A stretch of 64,000 bases of DNA. It comes from Aphrophora alni. Taxonomy: Eukaryota; Arthropoda; Insecta; Hemiptera; Aphrophoridae. The translations under genes and the position numbers were made by a program. The stretch spans positions 106,303,797 to 106,367,796 of the forward strand of contig OY740772.1 of the NCBI GenBank assembly GCA_963513935.1, in the 5' to 3' direction. This document shows, piece after piece, positions 34,101 to 48,600 of the stretch. How positions within the stretch are numbered: the first letter of the stretch is position 1; every line of letters starts with the position of its first letter. The notes under the pieces were generated by a model that worked only from the letters and a program-made list of their open reading frames with translations, did not search any database and had not been told where the DNA came from.

Positions 34101-37100
34101 GCCTAATACTACTGAATACCGGAAGGAGCTGACATTATACTTATTATATAATACAATTTACATTAATATGATCTAACTTTCTTGTCGTTGTTTATTTGTG
34201 GAATGAATAAACATATTTATTATTCAGTGAAAACTCGATCTTCCGTCACCCATTTAACCCTCATTTTCTATTAACCGGCATGTCAAAGAAAAATAAATAT
34301 CGTTTTATAACAATATGTTTCATTGTCCACATTGGTGAATGAAATGAAAAATAGAATAAACATTAACTCGTAAGTAATCATTATAAAAACAAAACAAAAG
34401 TAGCCTCAAAACAAATTCTTGACTGTTCTACTGAATGTGTGACATATGAAGAAAGTGAAACATAGCGTTTGAGGCAAGAGCGGATGATAATAGACCCCCA
34501 CCCACATTCCAAGACCAATTACTCATCATCCCCTCTTTCTTCACTCTGGGAATGCTAATGTTATTGGTCAGTTTGGCCATTGGTGTCTAGCTTCGGTTAA
34601 CTGATCTTCTAGTCAAGTGTTTAGTTAGGGTGTTTCATACACTAGCTTTTGAATGTGGTATCAAAATAAGTGAAAAATGGAAGCTGGTTGTTTTGTACTT
34701 TTCACAAAAACTAGAAATTATAAAGCACTTGCGTAAATGTGAAAGTGCTAGCAGTACACGATACCAATATACGATATCGGGCGGACAACTGTAAATGACA
34801 TTAAACGACAGTATAGGCTACTCTTTTATTTTAATAAAAATTTACAAAAATTATTATTAGTACAAAAATTAATAAATTTTGAATAAAGAAAATGGTATTT
34901 AAAGCGCAAGAATGTAGAGCTTAAACTATAAAACAAATGACTTAGAAACTGAGTTTATTTTTAGAATGTAAAATGCACTCTACACATTATTCTAAAAATA
35001 GTACGTTCTTATCACTGAAAGTATCATTAAACTGTATGTCACTGCGCAGGATCGCAGGTATTTCTGTTATCCATATATTCTCTTAACCGTCATCGGTACG
35101 ATCCCAAAACTGACGGTTAACCGAGTTTTACTATAGTTAAATATTTTTAGAGCTTATAACATGTTAAAATTGAGAGATATTTTGTGTCTCATGCATCCTG
35201 TACTGTTTGTATCATACGCACATACGATACTTCAATCTAAATCATAGTAGTACACAATGTATTCTAATAACAATAATGATCATAATTTATAAATACTATA
35301 AAATTATGATTTGTGTATAAGTGTTTCCTTAGAGTGTTCCAAGGAGTGATCATAAATATAAATATGGCTCTTAAGCTTTAATTAGTTGTTCTTTAAATTC
35401 TCATTTCCTTTTAGAAGTGGTCACTTTGAAATTAAAAATAGTAGTCAAGGGAAATCCAATTGATGCTTTGACTATATGATAATCTATCAATATTGTTAGA
35501 CTAATGAACACATCCCAAAATGCTACTAGAGTAAAATGGTACTGGAGTAAATCTACGGCAGAATAACCAGATATCCCAATCATGCCAATTATTGATTTCG
35601 TAAGGTCATGCTAGATTTGATTTTATAATGTACAAATAAACAGTAAATAAGTAAACAATACTAAATAAATAAACATAGTATATTAAATAGTAATTTGTGT
35701 TAAATGTATGTATACAGTGCGAAAAGTCTCGTTGGAAGTTAAAGAAACCACTTCAGAAAAAAAAGTAAGGAAAAAAACTGAAGCTCCATCAACTAGTAAA
35801 CGAAGAACTATATCAGGTAAATTAATTTTAAAATTTAAAGTGTATATTATTGTAACCAAATTTGTATATAAAATCTCAAAATCAAGTTTAAAACAGTTTC
35901 CAAATTCTTTCACATTGTTCTATGCTTCTATGCTGACGTAACTCTATGTCTGACCTACCTTTGTGGGTTAAAGAACTCCTTGGTGCCCCCTCAATCTACA
36001 GAGATGAGGATGGGCTCATTGGAAAGTCTAAGGTTTGAGGATCAAAGTTTGAGAACGTAATCGTGTGACCTAACCAATGGTCACAAGGGTAATTTTGCGG
36101 GGTTTTTGAAATGGGTTTTACTGACAATCCTACTAATGTCCATTTCTGGAATTCTACCGGGGCGTAGTACCATATTAACTTTTATTACTGTAGTTAATAA
36201 TTTTTAAACGTTATTTTGTTCCGTTTGATTTGTAATATTAAGGGAGCAATAAATTTAATTTTCTATTCGTAATACCACCTATAAAAATATTTAAGAAATT
36301 AAAAACATAATAGTAAAATATGAAATGCAAAAATGAGGAAACACTCGGAAGGGGTAAAAATAAAACTGGATAGAAAAATAACATCCGTTGCCCTAGGACG
36401 ATTTGTTTTCCTAATGCTTCTGAAATAGCCGACTTTGGAAGGCTTTTCTACCTAGTTAACTACACATGAACAATAAAACCTTATCTATTTTAATAAATGT
36501 TAAATTTTATAGCTATGCCAATAAAAGCCTCATCAATTTGTATTATACTATTAATGTGGTTTATTTAGTCATTTGCCATCATTTGTCTATATAACTAATA
36601 TACGACGTTTCGAGACCATAAATCAACTACCGTTATCAAATGTTAAATCTAGAGCATTAAGTAAAAAACACCAACGTAGTATAGTAGTCTTAGGGTATGT
36701 TGGGAATTAAAACTAAATCTATATCCTAAGAAAAGAACCAATCTAGGCCTGAGAAGTAACTAAGACTAAATGCATACATAATCAGAAAGAAACCACTAGA
36801 CAAAGGACTGATCTACACAATAAACGGCAAACAACTGTTTGTTAAAGGTTAAAGTTTTAGTTTCTAATATGGCCCTAGGCCAGTGGTTTCCAACTTTTTT
36901 TCTCTCGTATCCATTGGTAAGGTTTTCATTTATGAGTATCCCTCCTCTCACAACCCCCCGCCCATCCCTCTATCTAAACAGGTTTGTTTTTGTTAGTAAT
37001 GTTCTTAGATTAACTAAATAATCAAACTACTCAAATTAACTTAATGACATTTAAAGCCTTTTATTTTTGATTTGATAATTTACTACATTGTTTTACTAAC

Positions 37101-40100
37101 ATCAAAACAAATGAAAAGAGTATTAAAATAATTTTTAACCATATTAACTTATGATGAGAAAGTTCATAACAATTATTCATCTTGATGTGCAACTCTTCAA
37201 ATCTGGCTATTCATAATTTAATTTCAGTGTGATCCTTGACTTTGTTTCATGAAGCTGTGTTTTTAAAAATCAGGTTCAAATGGAGACAGGTATAATCTCA
37301 AATCAGGAGCTGAATCAAGGGTATAGTTATATACATGGGTTATTTTTTAAGCAAGAACCGTTTTTAAGTGGAGTAACAGCAATTTTATTTATAAACATAA
37401 ATTGTATCAAAAACTTAAGTATGAACATATTTTTACTTTTCTACATAGTCACCAAGAATATCTAAGCATTTGTTAAGTCGTGGCACTAGCTTTTGGATCC
37501 CCTCATCATAGAACTGTGTCGCCTGAGCATTTAACCAGTTAGTAACAGTTTCTTTCAACATGTCATTATTTTCAAATCACTTTTCACCAAGATATTCTTT
37601 GAGTTTAGGAAATACATGAAAGTCTGATAGTGCCAGGTCAGGGCTGTAGGGGGGATGGTCCAGTATTTCCCATCGAAAGTTGGCCAGTTGTGTCTTGGTC
37701 ATTGCTGCAGCGTGAGGCCGAGCGTTATCGTGAAGCAGCACAACGCCGCTAGAAAGAAGTCCCCGCCGGCAGTTTTGAATAGTGCACCTAAGCTTGGTTA
37801 GTATTTCACAATATCTTTCAAGCATTTATGGTCATTTCTCTTGGCAGAAAGTCACAATTGGAGAGTTTATTGATTAACATGGCGACAAACAAAGCAGTGT
37901 TACGATAGAACCAACAGTGGCAGAGACATGAAATCAACTGACTGCATAGTTGGGGACTGGGGAAGAGTGGCTAACCTTGAGGCTATGTGCAAACGGTTCT
38001 TATTTAAAAAATGACCTCTCGTATAATATACACATATAAGACTAGAATACTCTTTTGACATTGCCAAGTTCTGTGTTCATGAAAGACATTATATATTTTA
38101 TTGCTTTTATCACAAAATTCACGGAACTTCATTCACTGCTATCCAGAAATTGATGACATTAAAAAAAAAATCCGATTCTAAAGAAGAATCAGTCGTAGAG
38201 TTTAATAATTTTCTTTTCAGAAATTTCTATTTTTTCAGCTTGTTGAAAGAACAATTCATTGAATGGATTTGAAATCCAGTTATCTTTACTATTTTGCTTT
38301 GGAAAATTCTGTCTGAATGAGTCTGTTAAAGTAAACTATTATATTTTTTATTTCTTTTGACAATTTCAGCTTATTCTCAGATAAGAAACTGTGAAGTATC
38401 TCAAAAAGTTCACTCTAGTCTTTTGATACAAATTAAAATTTTCGAAAATCAATTTTTTTGATCATAGATAATTTTTTATTAGATATCTTAAATATTATCC
38501 TATGTTAAATTTCTTTATCTCTGAAAAAAAATATCATATAAATACGCAAGCTGTCAAAGTCGTCTACTTTAGTTTTGTAGACTCAAACAATGACAAATGT
38601 CCGAATAAACCATATGAACTATCCATCATTATCAAATAACTTAAAATAGAATTTGTGTTACATAATAGATTTATATTTTGCAAGAGTTTATATTGTTTTA
38701 TTTCATTCATTTATTTTATTGGATAGGACCTATTAGACTGCCCATGAAAAAGTTGAAACTTTCATTTAAAACTCCAACAGTTGATAAACCTGGTCATGTT
38801 CAAACACCTGATGACTTTATTCGGAAAATCAGTAATCCTGAACCATTTTTTGCATACACTACACTGGATCCATTTTTGGCTGGGTAAGTGTTTAATCGAA
38901 ATAATTTTAACTTTAATGTAATAGCAGATATTTCTTGTTGAAACTCCATATTCAAGGATAAAATAAAGCAAAAGCTTAAAGTTTCAAATATTTATTAGTA
39001 TAAATGAGCTATAATTGTTTCGCCTTGCGGCATCGACGGGCTACTGATAATTTACAGGTATAGACAACTATTCAAAACATAAGTACAGGAAACTGAAATA
39101 CAATAGAGAAATCGGGAAAGGTAGGGGGTATCTAAAGGAGAAATCCCGATTTCTCTATTGTATTTCAGTTTCCTGTACTTATGTTTTGAATAGTTGTCTA
39201 TACCTGTAAATTGTCAGTAGCCCGTCGATGCCGCAAGGCGAAACAATTGTAGCTCATTTATACTAATAAATATTTGAAACTTTAAGCTTTTGCTTTATTT
39301 TATCCTTGAAACAATTTTATTTTAAGAATAAGTTGTCGTTGTTTTAAAAACTATAATAATAATTATTATTCATATTATTCTTTCAAACAGTTTGTTATTT
39401 TAAGTTTAAATATACCCCCAATGTTTCCAATATTAAATAAAATATTCATAATTATAACACCAGGAATGTAAGTGACCTACTTAAACAAAACAGCCTTGTC
39501 AAGACTAAAAATTTGCTCTCACAATTAGGAATTTTTATAAGGTTAGGTAGACAAGGTCTATGTCGCATCTTGTAAAAAAGGCCTATTATGATTTTTTGAC
39601 TCATTCTTTGGGTGTTAATCGAGATTATTATCACTATGATCACATAAATCCGATAATTCATAAGTAATGGAACGGTTATCCATCAGATTCATATTCAAGC
39701 TGTCTGTCAATTTCGCTTTCACCAATCTCTTCATTCTCCTTTTTCAAATGTTTATATACACTTAAAACTAGAACATTCAACTACTAAGTTTTCAAATAAC
39801 ATTAAAACTAACTTTATAACACTGTTATAACTAAAAATACATAATAACCTTATTCAAAGCTTTATCAAAACAATGTAAAGACGAAAATACAGCTGAGCAA
39901 CAAATAACCTAATTTCTTCGATGCTTGTCATCTAGAAACTCACAAATAAAGTCCGTAACATATAATATAACAATGTCTAGTCTAGCGGTTCGCAATTACC
40001 TACCAATCAAGGACCCCCAAAAAGCCTCCGAGATCGGGGGACCCAAACACAAAAAAGGATACATAGGTCTACATGAAATGTATTAATTATGAAAATTGTC

Positions 40101-43100
40101 AAATTTATTCATTTGGGTATAGTATTAGTGAAATAAGGAAAACCTCTTCTTTTTTCATCACTTCTTGGAATCAGGTTATGGCTAGACACTTTGACTCTTA
40201 AACAAGCATATATTTGTTTTTCATGTAACACAGATTTGAAAAAGCTTCTTTTACACTGGTAATTGTACAAAAATGCAGTAAATGTTTCGATGATTTTTCA
40301 GCTAGTTGATTTTGACTATTCTTATTTTTATTTATTTTATTTATTATCTTACCCACACTACAGCACACTATAATTATAGGAAAAATTCCCATGCCAGGTG
40401 AAGAGTCATTATATATAAGTCTAGTCTAGAATAAAACATACATTCAAACACCTCAACCTAACAATTAACAATTTTTAGCTTACACTAATCATAAACTGGT
40501 TATATTCATCTATAGGGAATAAAAAGAGTTTTCCTGCAGAAGAGAAAGAAGAGCCTTTCAAAAAAATTTTGGACTGGCTAATGTCCTAATATGATCTGCT
40601 AGTTTATTATACAGTCTAATGCCATTATAATAAGGAGAGACCACAAACATGGTTGTTTTATGAGGAGGGTAGTTAAGGGTACCCATACCCTGTTTAGGAT
40701 GGATACCTGTGGTCACATTGTAGACTTGTAACTTTTATTTTGTAAAATTAGTTTTAACGAAATATAGAATTCCGAGTAAATATATACATGGAAAAAGGCA
40801 TTTTTTTAAAATTTTTGGAAGATTGGTTTACACTATAATAATAATAATTTAGTTTGAAGATAGCCCTGATAATTTTTTTCTGTATACTAAAGACCTACTT
40901 ACTATAAGCTGAATTACCCCCTAAAAATAATGCCATATGTTAGTTGTTAATATGTGTAGGCATAGTATTACTAAGTCACTCCCTCTTCTAATATTTAGAA
41001 TCACATAAATTGCTTTATTTAATTTATAAATCAGATCCCTAGTATGCTGCCGCCATGTTAATATGTTTTCCATTTTAATTAATTCTAGTAAATTTAACAA
41101 TACTTGTGGGTTTTTTGATACTATAGAGATAGCTTTCATCTTTTAAGACTTTGTAATTGGTGTGGAACTGTAAAAGACGTGTTTTATCTATATTCAGCAG
41201 TAGATAATTTCTATCAGGTGTTCCTAGCATCGAGATTTCATTCCAAATATCTTTGTTCCAAATTAGCTGAGCTTTGCTTGTGTGGTTAATCATAGCAGTT
41301 GTGTCATTAGCAAAAAACATTTATGAAGGGTTTAAACATGTATTTTTTCATGTTTAGTTATTATTTAAATATTTTATTTTGTTAAATTTTGGGCCTTTGT
41401 TGAGGACCCCATAGGAACAGCTTGTGGGCCACTTTTTTGGAACCATTGGTCTAATCCATAGATAAACTACTAAAGGCATTGTTTATACTTTATATTATAT
41501 CTAACATTGATTATTATATCTATTGAAGGTGCATCATAAGTTTTAATGTGAAAAAACCAAATGTGATGATATATTGGTATATATCGCCTGGTATTTTCCG
41601 TGTATTTATAGGTCACAATATATCATCACCAAGACATGCAAAGGGTTAAGAATTTTCAAGACTAATGTGAAATACATTTTCCAGTATGGTGGTAAGACAA
41701 GGAAAGTAGAAAAAAGATTAATGGAAAACTGCAAGTATTTGTAAACATATAAGAAAAATACTGTATGTACACTATATATACTGTATACGGAGTGTACAAA
41801 AAGTCCCGCATCGGTTTAATATTTGTTTAAATGACACTGGTAAGTTGAAAACTTGGACTTACACTATGAATCTAAAGAATTATTGTTGCACATCATGAGT
41901 GAGACAATGTAGGACGGGGGGGGGGTCCATAAGGAGTACAAAGAAAACCTTAAATGAAAGCTTAGGCCGAGTTGTACATCATTTTAAAGGGCTTTACTGT
42001 CATAGTTTAATGCCACAAACTACACTTCAAAAGGTTGATCCAGTACAAAATGGCAGATGTTCAAAGGTTTTACTAAAAATCTTTTCTCTGAAAAAATTTG
42101 GTAAGTAAACATCTCTCTTTTTTCAGTGAAACCTTTGAACATCTGCCATTTTTACTGGATCAATCTTTTGAAGTGCGGTCTGTGAGATTAAACTCTGCCA
42201 GTAAAGCCTTTTAAAATGATGTAGAACTCAACCTATGCTTTCATTTAAGATTTTCTTTGTAATCCTGATAGGACATCCCCCCCCCCTGTCCTAAGCTGTC
42301 ACTCATGGTGTGCAACAATAGTTCTTTAGATTCATAGTGTAAGTCCAGGTTTTCAGCTTTCCAGTCTCATTCAAACAACAAATGACGATGTTTTGTGTTT
42401 GTTTAGTGGTACTAATAGGCAGTTAGACTCTTTACTTAAAACCTTAAATTCTGTAAATAGCAACATTCAGGTCACTATGGAAGTGGGTATAAATAACAGC
42501 ATTAATTTCTTGGATCTTAACTGATAGTTATCATAAATTTTAAATTTTCAGAAAACCAACTTATACAGATACAGTAATTAATATCTGCTGATTCTAACCA
42601 TCCTATCAGCCATAAACATGCTGCTTTTCACAGCATGATACATAGACTTATTATTGTACCTCTCTTACCTAATAACTTCAATGCTGTTAATAATAAGTAT
42701 GATGTTAGTTTAATAGATAATATTAAACTATTCTACGAAAGAAGTTAAAGCGAAGAGCTGAAAATTTAGATATCTTCCCATATTGATATCATTGAAATAG
42801 TTAAATATTGTAAATTATCTTATATCAACAGAACTAGTTATAAAATTAGTAACCTTATTTCAACTAAATGTAATCGTAAAGTTTCCTTTTATTGTACAAA
42901 AAATTTAGGAAAAATGTTGGTTAATAATAAAGATAAAAAAGAAATGTTAGAAAATAGTGGAGTTTACAAAATATCTTGTCAAGATTGTGACTCTGAGTAC
43001 ATAGGTCAATCAGGTAGATCTATAAAAGTTAGGATTAAAAAACATGTAAATAACTGGAAATATGCCTATAGAAACTCTAATTTTGCTAACCACCTTTTGC

Positions 43101-45641
43101 ACTCGGGTCATAGTTTTGATCCGAAATTAAATGTTAAACTCTTACATATAGAAATTAAAAGCAATAGATTAAATCATTTAGAATTTTTAGAAATAAATTG
43201 ATCTATTTCACTTAGGCCTATTTTCAACTTAAATGACCAAATTGTATTAAATTCTTCACCATCCATTCATTCTTCTTCTAAAACCCATCCTTAACATAGT
43301 TCATCAACCTTCATCTACCTGCTAGGTCATTCACCCTACCCTTCCTGATTTCTCTATTGTTTTTCAGTTTCCTGTTACTTCTTACTTGTATTTATATATA
43401 TAAATAGTTGTCAATACCTGTTAATTATCAGTTGCCCGATGATGCAGCAAGGCATCATCGATTGTAGCTCATTTATATTATTAAAATATTTTGAAACTTT
43501 AAGCTTTTGTAGCATTCAAATTTCATAAATTAAATCTGCAGACAAATTATCCACTCGTTTTCTATAGCAGCAACTTCCGTCCCTTGACAGGTGCTGGCGC
43601 GTAGCGACTCTCTAAAAGTTAAGTATCGCGTGATGCATGGAAGTACAAAGTACAACTGCTGGTCAGGCGACCTGATCTAAAACTCGTTGTCAGTCTACCT
43701 GCATTTTCAACATGTACAAGAAACCATCATCGCTCCGCTAGTTTTTTTTAAAGTCACATCAAAAATTCATGTTTCAGTTTATAGAGAAAATGTAATATGT
43801 TGGTTTACAAATCAGTGATGTGTTCTTTAGTGTTCAAAAAAATAGTTGAGTAAATTTTTATTTTCACGGCACAAGTTCACGTAAACTGCGACAGGATTTC
43901 CAGGTATTCAAATTTACAGATTTTATCATATCATAAATTTTGTTAATGTTTTAAAATTTATTCATTAAAATATGTATTTCATGTTTTATTTAATATTCAA
44001 TGTTTTTTTTTTTTAGAAACTAAATAATTATAAAAATTTTCATTTCTTAAAACATAGTTTACAAAACCTTCAGCAGTCAGCTTTTAAGTTTTGAGCAATT
44101 ATGTGAAATTAGTGCAAACTAGTGTTAAACATTAAACAATCAGAATATCTTATTGAACATGTCAAATATAAAACTATTAAAGAAATCTCTTCTAGATCAG
44201 AATATTCGTTTTACAGATTTTTACATATTTTTGCAAGTTTCATACAAGCTTTGTTTTAAACAAAACTAAGTATATATAAATAGCTTTATAATCATCTAAG
44301 AAGCTTTTAATTATAAGCTTAATGAATTTCTGTGATGCAATCAATATTCTCTAATTTTGACAAATAACCAGATATTTTAAACAAAGAACTTTAATGCTAC
44401 AACATGTCTGATTTTGCACAGATACTAGTAAACGTGTTTTTTGCTTTAGCTAAAACGCTGGTCGGAGAAACTCAGCAAAACTTGTTTCATATTGCATACT
44501 CCAGCAAAAGCGCATAACATGTTTCTGCCTGATTTTAAAACACGTTTTGTATAATAAATCAACAAACTTTCAAGTGTACAAAAGTGATGTTTTTTTTCAA
44601 AACTGACTCTACAGAACTTTGTTTAAATTTATATTGTACATGTACTTAATTTGCTTTAGTGAAATGTGTTTCTTAAAGCTGTCATTTAAATGTAGTCTTG
44701 TATAGCTATTTATAAATTATATAAAAAAATTCTTGGGTGGTGCCTGCATGCAAACTTTTCGGTCCTTACAGCCTCCAAGAGGTTATATTCTAAATTAATA
44801 AAAATTGACGTCAATTTATAAAACTTCATTATTCAAAATTTTCATTTCTTTTCATAAACTTCTCATATTATAACAAATTCTTTTATTTAAAATATATATG
44901 TATATTGGCCAATCTAGTATTTAAGAAATTTAACAAACAAATCATGATGTGTAATATTTAATCTAATAATGAACTTGTTAAAATTAATATAATTTTTTTT
45001 TGAATTTAAAATATCAACTTCATTTATATAATCTTTTCATTGTTAATTTCTGTAACTGTTTTAAAAAAAACTATTATTTAATAAGCTAAAAAGGGGGGAT
45101 AATATCAGAATCTTTCATCTTTTTTTTTATATTCTAATTTTACATTAAGGGCGTGTAACCTTTTTTTTTAGGATTAATTATAATCCTGTTAATTATTAAG
45201 CTGTGCTCATTGTCTTTTTTTTAATTGTTAAATTTTGTAACTGCATATATAAACTAAAAAGGGGGGATAAACTTTCAGAATCTATTCATCAATTTTTTTT
45301 TAATTATTATATGTTACATTAAGGGCGTATAACTTCTTTTGATTAATTATAATCTTGTTAATCATAACCTGTGCTTATGATAATCTATCTCAGGATGTTT
45401 TTTGATTTGTAAATGATAAAATTTGAACCATCGAAATTTCTTTCTTGTTAAATAAATTTGAGCCTTGTTAATTACTAAATTTGAGCCTTGTTAATTACTA
45501 AATTTGTCTTTGTCTTTTTATTTTCTCTTTTTCAAACATTGTTACCATTTTGGTTCCGCCTTTGTTAAATTTAAGTCCCCTGGTAACACTTTATTGCTTT
45601 ATTTTATCCTTGAACAAATATACACCCAAATATGTACACCC

Positions 45642-45696
<55 letters not shown>

Positions 45697-48600
45697 CTAA
45701 TAATGATGTATTAAAAGCTAAAAATACATTTTGATCATTTTATTATTTTCATAATATTACTTATATAACAAGATTTTCATTTTGTTTTCCTCTGATCAGT
45801 TAAGAGGAGATACATTTACATGTTTAGAATTAAATATTTTAAGTTAATACAGCTTTAATTTGAAAAAAAAAAATCTGTGTTTAGTCTGTTTTATATTTAA
45901 CACAGCTGTACTCTTTTAAGTTTTCATACTATAACACTGAAAGTATGAATATCAATATTTTAAACTATAGAAGACACATTTAATTTAATTTTGTTCATAG
46001 GCATTTGTACTATGATGAAGAGTGGTTAGTCGAACAAGAAAAAGAATTAATACAGTGGGTGAATTCAATTCTTTCTCCACCATTAGAATTGGGAGCTCGT
46101 GAAATTGAAGATGTTCCTTCAACAGCATCTATGTTGGATCAATCTTCACAGGTTCAACATCGTCTGAATTGCTTGAGACGGGCAGCTACAGTAATTTTAC
46201 TTCAAGCATCAACTGTTCTTTCTAAAGTTAGAGTTGCAGTTGATAAAAGAGTTATAGCCATCCGTGATGACAAGGATTTACATTTTGATATAGGTAAACA
46301 CACATTTAATCGATTATTACTGTATTTCTTATTTTACCAACTAAGTTAAATGAATTTGGAGAATCCCCTATTTATCCTTGAAACTTTTTTTACATGTTTA
46401 AAGGCAAAAAACCTTTTTTTCATCATCACCTTCTAAATAAAAATTAAGAAAAGAAGATGAAATAAAAACTCTTAGCCCTCGAATACTATCAGGGTCGGAA
46501 ACGGACAAGAATTGTTTAACGGAGACCAGATAGGAAAGATGAAAGAGAGGGTTCTAACCCAAGACTACGTTGAAAAAAGTGTAGATTCAGCTAAGTCCAT
46601 CGGGATTGCCGCTAAAATGAACTCCTGAGGGGTTTTTAAGTTATGGGGAAAGCATAAGTAACTGTGTATTGGAGGTGAAATGTGTATAAATTACTTTGTG
46701 GATAATCGTTTATATGTTGTGAGTGTTATGTGAGTATTTGGCTGGGCACTATGAGGGTGAACGCCAACTCCAGCTTAATTGGTGGAGCTAGTTTGCACCT
46801 CTCCTGAGGGAGACTGGAATGTATTTCAATTGTTTTTGTTGCTAACATACATATTTTATTCCCATTTAACAAATGACGGCATACAACTAAAGGAAGCAAA
46901 GTGGATCAATTGGAGTAAATCTCATCTATACTTGCTATAGACATTTCAGCTATGGAGGTGTCTTGGATGTAATTGAAAAATTACTAACCGCTATTTACAA
47001 ATTTTAATTTTGAGTTCAGTTAGACAAAAGTGAAACTAGTGTCAAATTCATGTTCAAAAATATTGCTGGGGGATGAGAGACTCAGTTATAAAAACTAGAA
47101 TTGGATACAAATCCCGATTTCCATGTGGGTGGAGTCACTGGCATAGCTAATATTTGTATATGACAATATTTGAACCTCTCTAGCTCCTCGGTATATTTTC
47201 TAATTTTCCCAAAATTTTATAACAAATTTTATTTCATGATGGTCTTGGTTAAGTTTGTTATCCGGCAATTTCATTTACAATCGGAAAGAATGATACAAAG
47301 TACATTTTCATGTAAACTTTTACAATTTTTAATTTTGAGAAATGAATTAAACGTATGAGATGTCATCCAAAAGTTCCTGGAATGGGTTTGTAGGCGGCAA
47401 GAGTTAGTTACATGAATCTCTGCTAGGTAGCTTCCGTAGTTGGACTTGGGAACTGTAATCAGTCATAAGAGAAGCGGTTCCAATGTTTTGTTAAGTTGCA
47501 GTGCTCATTTAAACTTTGTTTGTGCAATTGGTCGTTCATGAAAATGACTGATTTGAAAGAGCGTAGAGTTTATGTTAAATTTTGTTTTAAACTTGGAGAA
47601 AACGGCAAAAGAACTTTATGAAATGTTGAAACTAGATTTTGGAGAAGATGAAATGTATAAATCACGAACCTATGAATGATTCCAAGAGGGCAAAATGTCA
47701 GTTGAATATGACTAACGTTCAGAATGGCCATCTTCAGGAAGAAATGGTGAAAACATTGTGTTCATGTCAGATAAATAATTCTTGAAGATTGTCGACAGAT
47801 TATCAATTACCTCTGTGAAGCTTTAGTTTAACTTCTCATTGAGTTTTGACAGAGGATCTGGGGTGCATCAAATTGTTGCCAAGATTGTTCAGCGTTAGTT
47901 AACAGAATTCCAAAAACAAAATCGAGTTGAAGGGTGCAAAGGGATGAAAACCCATAACGGAGCTAACACAAATGTCATTCAAGCATTGTAATGGATGATG
48001 AATCGTGGATTTATGGGTGTGATTCTGAAACAAAACTGCAACCCTGTGGAAACCACCAAATTCCCGCCAAGACCCAACAAGATTGCAGCAAGACCAAGTC
48101 AATACTCATTTGCTTTTTTTGATGTGAAAGGTGTTATCCACAAAGATGTTTGAAATGAAATTTGAGTCAGCTCCACAATGAAATTTCAGGTTTATGCTCA
48201 CACGAACTTTATTTTATTTTTGGTCTTCTGTTAAAAACTTGGCACCAATTTCAATCATCCTTAGATCCCCCATCAAAATTTGCTGACAAGTTCCGAATGA
48301 TAAATCTTCAGCTTCACAGAGATCTTCAAGACTTTTTTTGCTCTTACAAATCTCTCATTTTTACGAATGTCCAATTGTACAAACAGAATTTAAGTGGCCA
48401 TTGCAACTAACAAAACACCAGCACCAGTTCTGTAACAACTGGTAACATTGTCAAGGCCAACTAGCAGTGATTCATATAACTAACTCTTCCCGCCTACAGA
48501 GACCCCCATTTCAGGATCTTTTGGATTACACCTTGTACATAAAATATAAGCTTCAATTATAAACTGAACAAAACTTTTGTAAGACTAATTTGTTAACGAA

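Noticed and set aside
36570..36660. Possible further hammerhead (ctcgaaacgtcgta on the minus strand)
   Set aside because: The GAAAC and GTA boxes are present and the context resembles Penelope ends, but the first core box is changed at two positions and stem I does not pair.
42103..42127. gtaagt followed by ttttttcag at the centre of the fold-back element, resembling a tiny intron
   Set aside because: The distance (about 25 bp) is far too short for splicing, and the surrounding sequence is not coding.
45504..45734. Open frame with a long Cys/Val run
   Set aside because: It is the translation of the (GT)n microsatellite; no family resemblance around it.
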